From: Flammeovirgaceae bacterium
GTDB taxonomy: Bacteria; Bacteroidota; Bacteroidia; Cytophagales; Cyclobacteriaceae
Assembly (NCBI GenBank): GCA_027487845.1
Contig: JAIYCV010000013.1
Span: 27,523-91,522, forward strand
Reading direction: 5' to 3'
Length of the DNA: 64,000 nucleotides
Shown: positions 36,676 through 47,397 of the stretch, in pieces
Position numbering within the stretch: the stretch's first letter is position 1
Layout: each line of letters begins with the position of its first letter
The notes under the pieces: generated by a model
The model's input: the letters and a program-made list of their open reading frames with translations, nothing else
The model's database searches: none
Told to the model about the DNA's origin: nothing
Program-made: the position numbers and the translations under genes

Positions 36676-37329
36676 TTAACAATTGGCCCAGCCCTGTTCA
36701 CCTAAAAGGGGGACGAACGCAAAATCGGCAAGCTCTTCTTTTATCATTTTGCCATTCCGCTTCACCACTTTAATCATTTTTTGTTTGTCTCGATCACCCA
36801 CAGGGATTATCAGTATTCCGTTTTCATTAAGCTGTTCAAAAAGTGCCGTTGGAATGATGGGTGCACCTGCCGTCACGATGATTTTATCAAAAGGTGCTTT
36901 GCTAGCCAGTCCTTTTGATCCGTCTCCATGAACGAAGTAGGGCTTGTATCCCATTTGTGGTAGGAAGACAGACGTTTTTTCGTATAACTTTCGTTGATAT
37001 TCAATTGTAAATAGCTTCGCTCCCAGCTCCAGTAAAACGCAAGCTTGGTACCCGGATCCGGTTCCAATTTCAAGCACTTTGTCTCCAACCTTGATTTCGA
37101 GTTTCTCAGTTTGGAAGGCAACTGTAAAAGGTTGGGAGATCGTTTGTCCCTCTCCAATGGGAAAAGCCTTGTCTTCGTAGGCGTGGCTCAGCAAGGCGTT
37201 GTCAAAAAACACATGCCGTGGAACTTTTCCGATGGCTTGGAGGACATTTGAGTCAGAAATGCCTTTTTTAGCCAAATTTTTAACTAATAAGTTGCGAAGC
37301 CCTCGTTGTTTGTAACTATCTTCTACCAT
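36676..37329 (-). CDS. pcm: Protein-L-isoaspartate O-methyltransferase
   Basis: Repairs isoaspartyl residues in damaged proteins by SAM-dependent methylation. The 217-residue protein has the family N-terminus (VPRHVFFDNALLSHAYEDKA, GEGQTISQPFTVAFQTE) and the SAM motif KVLEIGTGSGYQACVLLELG near residue 82, then DKIIVTAGAP and a C-terminal LIIPVGDRDKQKMIKVVKR. It is a single gene with its own start at 37329. Confidence 0.95.
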   Translation of the reverse strand: MVEDSYKQRGLRNLLVKNLAKKGISDSNVLQAIGKVPRHVFFDNALLSHAYEDKAFPIGEGQTISQPFTVAFQTEKLEIKVGDKVLEIGTGSGYQACVLLELGAKLFTIEYQRKLYEKTSVFLPQMGYKPYFVHGDGSKGLASKAPFDKIIVTAGAPIIPTALFEQLNENGILIIPVGDRDKQKMIKVVKRNGKMIKEELADFAFVPLLGEQGWANC

Positions 37330-37434
37330 GCTAAATTGTCACAAAAAAGGCCATTTTTTCCGCTTTAACAAATTTTAAAGAAAAGTTTAGGAAAAATGCA
37401 ACCTAACCTTCTACTTTAGGGTTCTCTAAACACA

Positions 37435-37830
37435 ATGAGAAACTATTTTGCCATAGCGTTCATTATTGTGTACCTGATCCTTACAGTAGGGGTAGCGAAA
37501 TCTACCCATTACTGTATGGGCAGGTTAAATAACACAACCCTCTTCAGTTTCGAGTCTAAAAAATGCGGCTGCTCACTTTTGGCAGATACTCCTCCTTCTT
37601 GCTGTCATGATGAAAGCGAGGTGGTCAAATTAGACACCGACCAACAGGTTCAACTTGCTACACAGGCTATTTCTCCTTCATTCTTCCTGATCAAATCGTT
37701 TACGTTCAATTCAATTTTATTGATCCCAACGTTGGGCTCATTGGTCAATGCACTAACACCCATCAATAAGCCACCTTGTCAGCCAATTCCTATTTTTAAG
37801 ATGAATTGCTCATTCACTTTTTATTCCTAA
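37435..37830 (+). CDS. HYC_CC_PP family secreted protein
   Basis: A 131-residue protein with an N-terminal hydrophobic signal (FAIAFIIVYLILTVGVA) and the motifs that name the family: STHYCMG (residue ~25), CGCSLLADTPPSCCHDE (about 45-60) and INKPPCQPIP near the end. The conserved Cys and His suggest metal binding in the periplasm. It is the first gene of a group with an HMA-domain protein and a TonB-dependent receptor, pointing to copper or a similar metal. The exact role is not established. Confidence 0.85.
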   Translation: MRNYFAIAFIIVYLILTVGVAKSTHYCMGRLNNTTLFSFESKKCGCSLLADTPPSCCHDESEVVKLDTDQQVQLATQAISPSFFLIKSFTFNSILLIPTLGSLVNALTPINKPPCQPIPIFKMNCSFTFYS

Positions 37831-37893
37831 GAAGGTTACTTCTCACAAGTCAATCATCTTCTTTTTTTCAACACTTTTAAATTTAATAAAAAT

Positions 37894-38244
37894 ATGAAAA
37901 CACCTATCGTGTTATTACTCCTTGTTGTTTCAACCTATTCGTTCGGCCAGTCTAAAGTGGTTACAACTAATCTTAAAGTATTTGGCAATTGTGTGATGTG
38001 TAAAAAGCGAATTGAAACAGCTTTGGATCAGCCTGGAATTAAAAAGGCTGTGTGGGACGTAAAATCTAAAAATCTGGAGGTGGTATACAACACGTCAAAA
38101 ATATCGCTCCAAAAAATTAACGATATTATAGCTGCAGCAGGTCATGATACCGAGACCGCGAAGGCAAAGGAGGAAACCTATGCACTATTGCCATTTTGTT
38201 GCTTGTATCGTGACCATGAGATGAACATGAATGATCATAAGTAA
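37894..38244 (+). CDS. Periplasmic heavy-metal-associated (HMA) domain protein
   Basis: A 116-residue protein with signal peptide (to about residue 19, SFGQS) and one HMA domain: VFGNCVMCKKRIETAL holds the metal-binding CxxC, and the rest follows the beta-alpha-beta pattern (KAVWDVKSKNLEVVYN). The tail has CCLYRDHEMNMNDHK, rich in Cys, His and Met, which could bind metal too. It overlaps the downstream TonB receptor by one base. Probably a metal chaperone for that receptor or for the HYC_CC_PP protein; copper is the likely ligand by motif. Confidence 0.88.
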   Translation: MKTPIVLLLLVVSTYSFGQSKVVTTNLKVFGNCVMCKKRIETALDQPGIKKAVWDVKSKNLEVVYNTSKISLQKINDIIAAAGHDTETAKAKEETYALLPFCCLYRDHEMNMNDHK

Positions 38245-40514
38245 TGGAAAAATATCGATTGGCCATTTGGGTATTGCTTATGCTATTCTCGATGCAGGGG
38301 TACTCACAAAAACTATTGGGAGTTGTTTTTCAAAAAAATGAGAAAGGAGTAGACGAGCCGTTGCCGGGTGCAAATGCACATTGGTTAAATACCAGTATCG
38401 CTGCCTCTACCAAGGAGAACGGAGTGTTTATTATCGAACGCACTTCGTTATCGAACAAACTAGTAGTCAGTTTTGTTGGATACACTTCGGATACATTGCA
38501 AGTAAATGAAGGTGACAATAATGTGCGTTTCCAGCTAAAACAGGAACAGTCATTAAATGAAGTTATTGTGGAGGGCTGGCAACCGTCAACCAAATTGAAT
38601 TATGCATCGGGAATTAACTTGGTAGAAATAGGAGAGAAGGAGCTATTTAAAGCCGCCTGTTGCAACCTTTCTGAGAGTTTTGAAACGAACCCCTCCGTAG
38701 ATGTAGCATTTACCGATGCTGTTACAGGTACGCGGCAAATTCAAATGCTTGGGCTTGCTGGTTCAAATACTATGATTTCCGTTGAAAACATGCCCGGTGT
38801 TCGAGGGCTTGCTTCGAACCAAGGTATACAATTTATTCCCGGCACGTGGATTCAATCCATTCAATTGACTAAAGGTGTAGGCTCCGTAATTAATGGTTAT
38901 GAAAGCATTGCCGGGCAGTTGAACGTAGAATTGAAAAAGCCACAGGAAAGTGATAAGGTGTATGTTAACGGGTATGTAAATGCTTCGGGAAGAACAGAGG
39001 CAAACTTGATTTATACATTACAACCAGCTAAGAAATGGGGCACTACTTTTTTACTTCATTCAAGCGCGAGGCCATTGGAGATGGATCAGAACAAGGATGG
39101 CTTTTTGGATTTCCCGACAGGTACACAAGTAAATTTTGTTAATCGTTGGGTCTACAATTCGGGCAATGGTTGGCTAGCACAATTTTCATTGAAGTACCTG
39201 AACGATAAGAAACAAGGCGGTCAAACCAATTTCAATCAGGCAGATAAATTTACTACTAATCGGTATGGATTGGAAATTAATTCTGAGCGCTTTGAATTGG
39301 TTGGTAAGTTGGGCTATCAATTCCCCGAAAAGCCCTATAAAAGCGTAGGATTTCAATATAGTGTGTTGCGTCATCAGCACGATAGCTATTTTGGATTCAA
39401 CGAATACAACGCCCGCGAAAATTCTATATATGGAAATCTAATCTATCAGTCTATTATTGGCTCAACAGCCAATAAATTCAAGACAGGTGTTAGCTTTTTG
39501 TATGATCAATTTGATGAAAGACTCATAAAAAAGTTTGACCCAAGAATCTTGGTTTTAGACCAGACACAAAACTTTAATAGAAGTGAAATAGTACCCGGTG
39601 GATTCTTTGAATACTCTTACGATGATTCAAAAAACTTCTCCTTGATTGCTGGAGCGCGGGTAGACTTTCATAACCTTTTTGGCACATTTTTTACGCCTCG
39701 CTTGCACCTTAGATACAATCCCACCGAGACTACAACCATAAGGGCTTCGGCAGGAAGTGGAACACGAGTAGCCAATATTATTGCCGAGAATTCCGGCTTC
39801 TTGGCGTCATCGCGAAGCCTTGTTTTTGCAACTAAGCAAACAGATAAGGGATATGGTTTTAATCCTGAGAAAGCGTGGAACTATGGCCTCAGCTTGGCGC
39901 AGGAGTTTACACTCGACTATAGAAGCGGTGTTATCAGCGTTGATTACTTCTTTACTGATTTTCAAAATCAGGTGGTGGTAGATTATGATGAGAGCCCCCA
40001 GCAAGTTGTGTTTGCTGGGTTAACCGGTAAGTCGTTTTCCCATAGCCTACAAGCGCAAATTGACTATCAACTCATGCGGAGGTTTGATGTTCGGATTGCC
40101 TATCGCTGGGTGGATGTACAGACTGATTACAGCGTTGGGCGTTTGTTGAAACCTTTGGTACCGCGCGACCGATCTTTTATTAATCTTGCATATTCTACAA
40201 AGACAAACTGGAAATTTGATTATACGATACAACGAGTAGGAGTGCAACGACTTCCTTCTACAGCGTTTAATCCAATAGAGTATCAATTGGTATCGACTAC
40301 CGCGCCTTATATTATGATGAATGCGCAGGTAACCAAAGATATTAACACAAAATGGAGCGGCTATTTGGGCATGGAGAACATTGGAAACTTTACATTACAG
40401 AACCCCATCGTTGCTGCAAGTAATCCTTTTAGCGCGTACTTCGATACAACGCTCGTTTGGGGCCCTATTTTTGGTGGGATGTTATATGCGGGGTTTAGGT
40501 ATAGAGTGAAATAA
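38244..40514 (+). CDS. TonB-dependent receptor, probably metal/metallophore
   Basis: A 756-residue receptor with signal peptide (to about residue 21), a carboxypeptidase-like beta domain (about 22-105), a plug and a barrel. In the plug, ELFKAACCNLSESFETNPSV contains a Cys-Cys pair that is unusual in receptors and typical of the subgroup found beside HMA-domain proteins. The order HYC_CC_PP, HMA, receptor, with 1-base overlap, suggests transport of copper or a copper complex. The substrate is inferred from context only. Confidence 0.88.
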   Translation: MEKYRLAIWVLLMLFSMQGYSQKLLGVVFQKNEKGVDEPLPGANAHWLNTSIAASTKENGVFIIERTSLSNKLVVSFVGYTSDTLQVNEGDNNVRFQLKQEQSLNEVIVEGWQPSTKLNYASGINLVEIGEKELFKAACCNLSESFETNPSVDVAFTDAVTGTRQIQMLGLAGSNTMISVENMPGVRGLASNQGIQFIPGTWIQSIQLTKGVGSVINGYESIAGQLNVELKKPQESDKVYVNGYVNASGRTEANLIYTLQPAKKWGTTFLLHSSARPLEMDQNKDGFLDFPTGTQVNFVNRWVYNSGNGWLAQFSLKYLNDKKQGGQTNFNQADKFTTNRYGLEINSERFELVGKLGYQFPEKPYKSVGFQYSVLRHQHDSYFGFNEYNARENSIYGNLIYQSIIGSTANKFKTGVSFLYDQFDERLIKKFDPRILVLDQTQNFNRSEIVPGGFFEYSYDDSKNFSLIAGARVDFHNLFGTFFTPRLHLRYNPTETTTIRASAGSGTRVANIIAENSGFLASSRSLVFATKQTDKGYGFNPEKAWNYGLSLAQEFTLDYRSGVISVDYFFTDFQNQVVVDYDESPQQVVFAGLTGKSFSHSLQAQIDYQLMRRFDVRIAYRWVDVQTDYSVGRLLKPLVPRDRSFINLAYSTKTNWKFDYTIQRVGVQRLPSTAFNPIEYQLVSTTAPYIMMNAQVTKDINTKWSGYLGMENIGNFTLQNPIVAASNPFSAYFDTTLVWGPIFGGMLYAGFRYRVK

Positions 40515-40782
40515 AACTCGCTAATCGTTATTTAGTAAATGTTTTTAAGAATGCTTTGGGTTTAACATTACCGACAAGCTCTTGAAAAATATTCCAAAGA
40601 TTTGTGAAACTACAGCGATAGCTAATGATTGATGGTTTATTTTAACAAATCGTCTGAATTATTTAAAGCTTCTTTTTTTGAAACGAAATAGCAAAGTGCT
40701 GTTATTCGGTTTTTCAATTTATGTCAATAGCATTGAATAAGTAAATTATTAAACCTACTTTTCGAAAACCTAGTCTTAATTT

Positions 40783-42282
40783 ATGAACCCATCTAATTCT
40801 TTCTTCGGTCACCCAAGAGGCCTAGCTACCCTATTTTTCACAGAGATGTGGGAGCGCTTTAGTTACTACGGCATGCGGGCCTTACTGCTGCTGTTTATGG
40901 TGGGTTCAATTGATGACGGAGGGATGGGCTTGGATGTAAAGACAGGTGGAGCCGTTTATGGATTGTATACCATGTTTGTTTATCTCCTTTCCTTCCCCGG
41001 AGGCTGGCTTGCCGATAAGTTCTTCGGTTTAAGAAAATCAGTTTTTTATGGAGGATGCCTGATAACATTGGGGCATTTTTGCTTAGCCTTCCCGTTTACT
41101 GAATCATTCTTTATTGGCTTACTATTTATTGTGATGGGCACCGGCTTGTTGAAACCCAATATTAGCAGCCTTGTTGGTGAATTGTATGCCCCTACAGATC
41201 AGGCAAAACGAGATGCAGGGTTCTCCATTTTTTATATGGGTATAAATATTGGCGCCACAATAGCGCCCATAATTACCAGCTTTTTAGGGGAGAAAATCAA
41301 TTGGCATTATGGCTTCGCGGCAGCAGGAATTGGAATGTTGTTTGGCGTAATTCAATATAAGGTAACAGAAAAGAACCTGGGAAATGCGGGATTGGAGCCA
41401 ACCAAACTTTCCGATCCGATTCTGCAGCAGAAACGTGAGAAAACATTTAGATCAGGTCTTTTGATTTTTGGTTTATTGTTGGTCGTGTTCATGATCTTAC
41501 TATTGACTAGACTAATTACCATTGATCCTATATCTGTTGCCAAGTTTTCAGTTTATGCAATAGCCGGCAGCGTCTTGATTTATTTTGTATACATATTGAC
41601 CTTCGAGAAATTAAATACCGAGGAGAAAAGTAAGATAAAAGTGATAGCAATGTTTTTCTTAGCATCATTTATGTTTTATGCGGGATATGAGCAACAAGGG
41701 TCTACGTTAAGTCTATTTGCCGATCGCTACACGGATCGGTTTATTGGGTCGTTTGAATTTCCTGCGGGTTGGTTTCAAACTGTTCCTGCCGGAGCAGTAA
41801 TTGTCTTCGTACCCATATTTGCTTGGTTATGGGTATGGCTAGCTAAACGTAAGCTTAACCCCTCTACGCCCGTCAAACTTTCGATGGGGCTAATTTTTAT
41901 GGGGCTCGGTTACCTGGTCATGATGGGCGGATCGATGATTATTGTGGCAGGAAATAAGGCACTTCCAACATGGCTAATATTCACCTACATCTTCCATACA
42001 TTTGGTGAGATTTGCCTTTATCCAATAGGCCTCAGTGCCGTGTCTAAACTTTCGCCCAAAAGATTTGGCGGACAAATGATGGGCATTTGGTTCATGTCTC
42101 TAGCGCTTGGTAATTTGGTCGCGGGCCTATTCTCAGGCGAGTTTGAAGAATCTGCAATAACGGCCAACCCTCAGTTGTTGGTAGATCTTTTTCAACGAGT
42201 GGTAATTGTTATGCTAGTTTCTGGAGGACTGGTGCTAATAGTTAGCAAACGACTCAAAAAATTAATGGGTGACATCCATTGA
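40783..42282 (+). CDS. Proton-dependent di/tripeptide transporter (POT family)
   Basis: A 499-residue MFS protein of the POT/PTR2 family. The hallmark is TEMWERFSYYGMRALLLLF near residue 20 (ExxERFxYYG), with GGWLADKFFGLRKSVFYGG and DAGFSIFYMGINIGATIAPI further on; about 12-14 hydrophobic segments are visible. It imports di- and tripeptides with protons. The OPT transporter follows after 32 bases in the same direction. The 268 bases upstream contain no gene and no clear promoter. Confidence 0.93.
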   Translation: MNPSNSFFGHPRGLATLFFTEMWERFSYYGMRALLLLFMVGSIDDGGMGLDVKTGGAVYGLYTMFVYLLSFPGGWLADKFFGLRKSVFYGGCLITLGHFCLAFPFTESFFIGLLFIVMGTGLLKPNISSLVGELYAPTDQAKRDAGFSIFYMGINIGATIAPIITSFLGEKINWHYGFAAAGIGMLFGVIQYKVTEKNLGNAGLEPTKLSDPILQQKREKTFRSGLLIFGLLLVVFMILLLTRLITIDPISVAKFSVYAIAGSVLIYFVYILTFEKLNTEEKSKIKVIAMFFLASFMFYAGYEQQGSTLSLFADRYTDRFIGSFEFPAGWFQTVPAGAVIVFVPIFAWLWVWLAKRKLNPSTPVKLSMGLIFMGLGYLVMMGGSMIIVAGNKALPTWLIFTYIFHTFGEICLYPIGLSAVSKLSPKRFGGQMMGIWFMSLALGNLVAGLFSGEFEESAITANPQLLVDLFQRVVIVMLVSGGLVLIVSKRLKKLMGDIH

Positions 42283-42314
42283 ATTCGAAATCAGTTAACC
42301 AACAACATTAAACC

Positions 42315-44363
42315 ATGGCTGAGAACACAAAATTCACTCCCTTCATAGCACCCGAAAAAAACGTGGCTGAGTTCACTGTAAAGTCAATCGTATTTGGCTC
42401 TTTGTTCGGCATCTTATTTGGATGTTCCACAGTCTACTTGGCACTCAAGGCAGGTTTGACTGTTTCTGCATCTATACCCATAGCAGTTATCGCAATAACA
42501 CTTGGGCGAAAGTTATTAAACACCACGATTTTAGAAAATAACATCATACAAACAACAGGCTCTGCTGGTGAATCAATAGCCGCTGGCGTTGTGTTTACCT
42601 TGCCGGGATTTTTGTTTTTATCTCCAGGCGAAAATGGTGTAAGCGTAGGCGAATCGTACTTTAATTATTTGACAATTTTAATACTTGCTGCCTTTGGTGG
42701 TATGCTTGGTACCCTGATGATGATCCCGCTAAGGAGATCATTAATTGTAAAAGAGCATGGGGTTCTACCTTATCCTGAGGGAACGGCCTGCGCTTCCGTA
42801 TTACAAGCAGGGGAGAAGGGTGGGGTATTTGCAGCCACCGCTTTCGCGGGAATGGGTATAGCCTTAGGATATGCCATTCTTCAAAAGGTTTTTCATGTGA
42901 TCGCTGAGACGCCAGCGTACGTAACGAGCCAGGTAAATAAGTTTTGGCCATCCGCGGCCACTCGCGCAGACATTACCCCAGAGTACCTGGGCGTTGGGTA
43001 TGTTATCGGCCCTAAAATAAGCGGAGTATTGGTAGCAGGATCGGTGCTAGCTTGGTGGGCTATGATTCCGTTATTAGCTACGTTGGTTCCAGCTGATACA
43101 ATTGCAATGCAGCTGGTAAAATTGGGATATCTTAAGGATGCACTTACTGGTGGCGGACCGGGAAGTTGGGATCCGTCAACGCATTCATTCGGAAGTTTTG
43201 CCGATGCTATTTATAGGGCCTACATCAGACAAATAGGAGCGGGCGCAGTTGCCGCGGGAGGATTTATTACGCTAGTGAAGACAATTCCTACTATTGTGAG
43301 TTCTTTTAGAGAAAGTATTGGCTCACTGAAAGAGAAAAGTGAAGGCAACAGTGTTTTACGTACCGACCGCGATTTGTCTTTCAAGGTGGTAATAATAGGT
43401 AGCATTGTTTTAATCGGATTGATGGCCGTTTTGCCGGGAATTCCGGGGGATGGAATCTTTCAGAAACTTTTGATTGGTACATTGATCATCATTTTTGGTT
43501 TCTTTTTCGTTACTGTGGCCAGCCGTATCGTTGGCTTAGTAGGCTCAAGCAACAGTCCGATCTCTGGAATGACCATTGCCACGCTCATGGGCACTTGCTT
43601 AATTTTCACGGCAGTTGGCTGGAGTGGCAAACTGTACGAGCCCCTGGCTTTGGTAGTGGGAGGAATGATTTGCATAGCCGCAGCAAGCGCAGGAGGCACA
43701 AGCCAAGATCTTAAAACAGGTTATATAATAGGAGCTACGCCTCGATACCAACAATTTGCTCTTTTTATAGGTGCCATAGTTTCTTCTATTGCCATAGGAT
43801 GGGTGGTGAGTATTCTTGACACGCCAACACAAGCGGAGGCAGCACAGGGCATTAAACACGCAATTGGCGGTGACCGTTATCCAGCACCACAAGCTGGACT
43901 CATGGCAACTTTAGCTAAGGGTATTTTGTCCTTTAACCTCGACTGGCAATTTGTGATGGTAGGTGTGTTTATTGCAGTAATGATCGAGCTTTGCGGAATC
44001 AAAGCGCTCGCCTTTGCCATTGGTCTTTACTTACCACTATCAACAACGCTGCCTATTTTTATGGGGGGTGCAATTAAAGGTATTGTAGATTGGAAGGCAG
44101 AGAAAAACAAAAAAATAAAACTAGATGATGACTTAGGCCAGGGCAGCTTGTTTGCCACTGGGTTGATAGCGGGCGGAGCTTTGGCAGGTGTGGTGGTTGC
44201 TTTACTTTCAGTAAACGAAAGTATTTTTGACGCACTTAAGAATGTAAATGCCGAGCCATTTATTACCGAAAATATGGGCGTCTATGGATATTCGCTTTTA
44301 GGAGTTGTGTTTTTCCTCCTGATGACGTGGAAGCTTTACAAGATAGCAGTAAAGGAAACTTAA
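42315..44363 (+). CDS. Oligopeptide transporter, OPT family
   Basis: A 682-residue membrane protein with ~15 hydrophobic segments. The family wording is clear: FGSLFGILFGCSTVYLALKA near residue 33, TTGSAGESIAAGVVFTLPGF near 80, EHGVLPYPEGTACASVLQAG near 150 and SAGGTSQDLKTGYIIGATP near 460. OPT proteins import short peptides or, in some groups, metal chelates. With the POT gene before it, peptide uptake is most likely. The stop overlaps that of the convergent TerB-like gene by four bases. Confidence 0.92.
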   Translation: MAENTKFTPFIAPEKNVAEFTVKSIVFGSLFGILFGCSTVYLALKAGLTVSASIPIAVIAITLGRKLLNTTILENNIIQTTGSAGESIAAGVVFTLPGFLFLSPGENGVSVGESYFNYLTILILAAFGGMLGTLMMIPLRRSLIVKEHGVLPYPEGTACASVLQAGEKGGVFAATAFAGMGIALGYAILQKVFHVIAETPAYVTSQVNKFWPSAATRADITPEYLGVGYVIGPKISGVLVAGSVLAWWAMIPLLATLVPADTIAMQLVKLGYLKDALTGGGPGSWDPSTHSFGSFADAIYRAYIRQIGAGAVAAGGFITLVKTIPTIVSSFRESIGSLKEKSEGNSVLRTDRDLSFKVVIIGSIVLIGLMAVLPGIPGDGIFQKLLIGTLIIIFGFFFVTVASRIVGLVGSSNSPISGMTIATLMGTCLIFTAVGWSGKLYEPLALVVGGMICIAAASAGGTSQDLKTGYIIGATPRYQQFALFIGAIVSSIAIGWVVSILDTPTQAEAAQGIKHAIGGDRYPAPQAGLMATLAKGILSFNLDWQFVMVGVFIAVMIELCGIKALAFAIGLYLPLSTTLPIFMGGAIKGIVDWKAEKNKKIKLDDDLGQGSLFATGLIAGGALAGVVVALLSVNESIFDALKNVNAEPFITENMGVYGYSLLGVVFFLLMTWKLYKIAVKET

Positions 44364-44740
44364 GCGGCTGTTGCAGATGAATTGATGTCGATAATTTTTT
44401 TCAATTCCTCTAGTGCCTTCGTCTCAGATTCATCAATGACGCCATCAGCATTTATGATATCATACATGTCAGTATAAACTTTGTATTTCTGAGAAAATTT
44501 CACTTTGTCGAAATGCTTAAAAGAACCTTCTATCACAGCATATATATTTGCTTTGGTTAATGACTTATATTGAGCTACTGCATCTTGAAGCTTTTGCTCG
44601 TGATTAATTTCTTTAGGAAATATTTTAGCCATCTTGTCTCTAATAACTTCTATTTCAGCCGAATGGTAGTCGCTATCAGAATGTGCCATATGCACATAGA
44701 GAAAAAGAACAAAGTCCGCAAAATTATTATGAAGTACCAT
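44360..44740 (-). CDS. TerB-like helical protein
   Basis: A 126-residue protein from ATG 44740 (VLHNNFADFVLFLYVHMAHS). The pattern DADGHYHxxEIxxIRxxM-like at residues ~20-40 (here DSDYHSAEIEVIRDKM) and DIINADGVIDESETKALEEL near the end is that of the tellurite-resistance TerB fold, often metal-binding through acidic residues. The frame opens further upstream to 44854, but an exact -7 element at 44762-44769 shows transcription begins inside that extension. The function of single TerB proteins is poorly known. Confidence 0.8.
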   Translation of the reverse strand: MVLHNNFADFVLFLYVHMAHSDSDYHSAEIEVIRDKMAKIFPKEINHEQKLQDAVAQYKSLTKANIYAVIEGSFKHFDKVKFSQKYKVYTDMYDIINADGVIDESETKALEELKKIIDINSSATAA

Positions 44741-44761
44741 AGATGTACGATTTGTTAAAAA

Positions 44762-44769
44762 CAAATTTA
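44762..44769 (-). promoter_or_regulatory. -7 promoter element of the TerB-like gene
   Basis: On the minus strand it reads TAAATTTG, an exact TAnnTTTG match, 21 bases before ATG 44740. It decides the start: the longer frame from 44854 would begin upstream of the promoter. Confidence 0.5.
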
Positions 44770-44811
44770 GATAAAAACTTGAATAACTAAATGCACTGGT
44801 TTCAAAAATAA

Positions 44812-44840
44812 AAGAGCCCCTAACTTTCGCTGGGGCTCTT
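44812..44840 (-). terminator. Intrinsic terminator after groL
   Basis: Stem AAGAGCCCC / GGGGCTCTT with an 11-base loop, followed on the minus strand by TTATTTTTG. It lies 21 bases after the groL stop. Confidence 0.85.
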
Positions 44841-44861
44841 CCAATATATGCCAAGAAAAGG

Positions 44862-46508
<1,647 letters not shown>

Positions 46509-46522
46509 TTATTGAGTTTAAA

Positions 46523-46801
46523 TTAAATTGTTCCGAAAATGTCAGAGTTACGCATGATCAGGTACTCTTTACCATCAATGGTAAGTTCCGTTCCTGAATA
46601 CTTCCCGTAAAGGATTTGATCGCCAACTTTAACTGTTACAGGTTTGTCTTTTATGCCATCTCCTACCGCAATTACCTTTCCCTTTTGAGGTTTTTCTTTT
46701 GCTGTGTCAGGAATGATAATTCCAGAAGCTGTCTTTAATTCGGCAGCCGCAGGTTCTACTAGAACCCTGTCTTCGTTTGGTTTGAAAGTGATTTTTGCCA
46801 T
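46523..46801 (-). CDS. groS: Co-chaperonin GroES
   Basis: The 92-residue lid subunit for GroEL, with [16 protein letters not shown] at the N-terminus, the mobile-loop region ([20 protein letters not shown]) and [20 protein letters not shown]. First gene of the groS-groL operon. No CIRCE element is present upstream; a candidate promoter and a separate inverted repeat are described at 46896-46939. Confidence 0.97.
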   Translation of the reverse strand: MAKITFKPNEDRVLVEPAAAELKTASGIIIPDTAKEKPQKGKVIAVGDGIKDKPVTVKVGDQILYGKYSGTELTIDGKEYLIMRNSDIFGTI

Positions 46802-46895
46802 ATGGGTTTTAAAATTAGTTTTTGAATAGTCTTACTAACTACTGCGCAGACTCCCTAACGATTTTTATGCCACGAACTCATTTCGGTCGTTTTGG

Positions 46896-46939
46896 CAAGA
46901 ATAACCATCATACGAAAGCTAGGCATGACAAGCCTGGCT
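46896..46939 (-). promoter_or_regulatory. Candidate groS promoter with an upstream inverted repeat
   Basis: On the minus strand TATTCTTG (46896-46903) differs from TAnnTTTG at one base, 95 bases before the groS ATG. Directly upstream, AGCCAGGC-N7-GCCTAGCT (46917-46939; eight pairs, one G-T) covers the region where the -33 element should be. This is where an operator would sit. It is unlike CIRCE. Confidence 0.35.
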
Positions 46940-47004
46940 ATGCTAACTTAAAAATTACCATTCAAGTGGCAAATTGGCAGTAAGCAGGGCGTACTAAAAA
47001 AAGA

Positions 47005-47027
47005 AAACCCCCATTTTATGAGGGTTT
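47005..47027 (-). terminator. Intrinsic terminator after secG
   Basis: AAACCC (47005-47010) pairs with GGGTTT (47022-47027), with a partly paired loop, followed on the minus strand by TTCTTTTTTT. It is 28 bases after the secG stop. Confidence 0.75.
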
Positions 47028-47054
47028 CGTTGATTAATTAAGAGGGGAAATTTA

Positions 47055-47396
47055 TTATTTTGTAGTGTCTGAAGGCGACTTGGTCGTCTCCTGCTTATTC
47101 AAGTTAAGTGCGGGAGAAACTTGTTGTTCTTTAGCCCGATCAATCAATTCGTCATTCTCTGAAACCGCACCTTGATTTACAAATTTGGTAGACAACGTCA
47201 ATACCATTACAGCAATTGCTAAGCTCCACGTTAACTTTTCAAGTAGGTCACCGGTTTTCTTAACGCCAATTAAGTTACTGGCTCCAGAACCACCAAATTG
47301 ATTTGACAATCCACCCCCTTTTGAGTTTTGAGCTAACACCACTAACACCAACAATACAGCACAAAATAATGCGAGTCCAACTAATAAAGTATACAT
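47055..47396 (-). CDS. secG: Preprotein translocase subunit SecG
   Basis: A 113-residue membrane protein with the two SecG helices (LLVGLALFCAVLLVLVVLAQ and LTWSLAIAVMVLTLSTKFV) and the connecting glycine-rich loop NSKGGGLSNQFGGSGASNLI. It assists SecYE in protein export. The hydrophilic tail (about residues 75-113) is variable. It follows the helical-repeat gene by one base. Confidence 0.92.
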   Translation of the reverse strand: MYTLLVGLALFCAVLLVLVVLAQNSKGGGLSNQFGGSGASNLIGVKKTGDLLEKLTWSLAIAVMVLTLSTKFVNQGAVSENDELIDRAKEQQVSPALNLNKQETTKSPSDTTK

Positions 47397-47397
47397 A

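Noticed and set aside
40515..40782. Possible small gene or RNA between the metal receptor and the POT transporter
   Set aside because: No open frame with a plausible start, no stable hairpin with a U-run and no exact -7 element was seen.
46802..47000. CIRCE element before groS
   Set aside because: The TTAGCACTC-N9-GAGTGCTAA pattern is not found in the upstream region.
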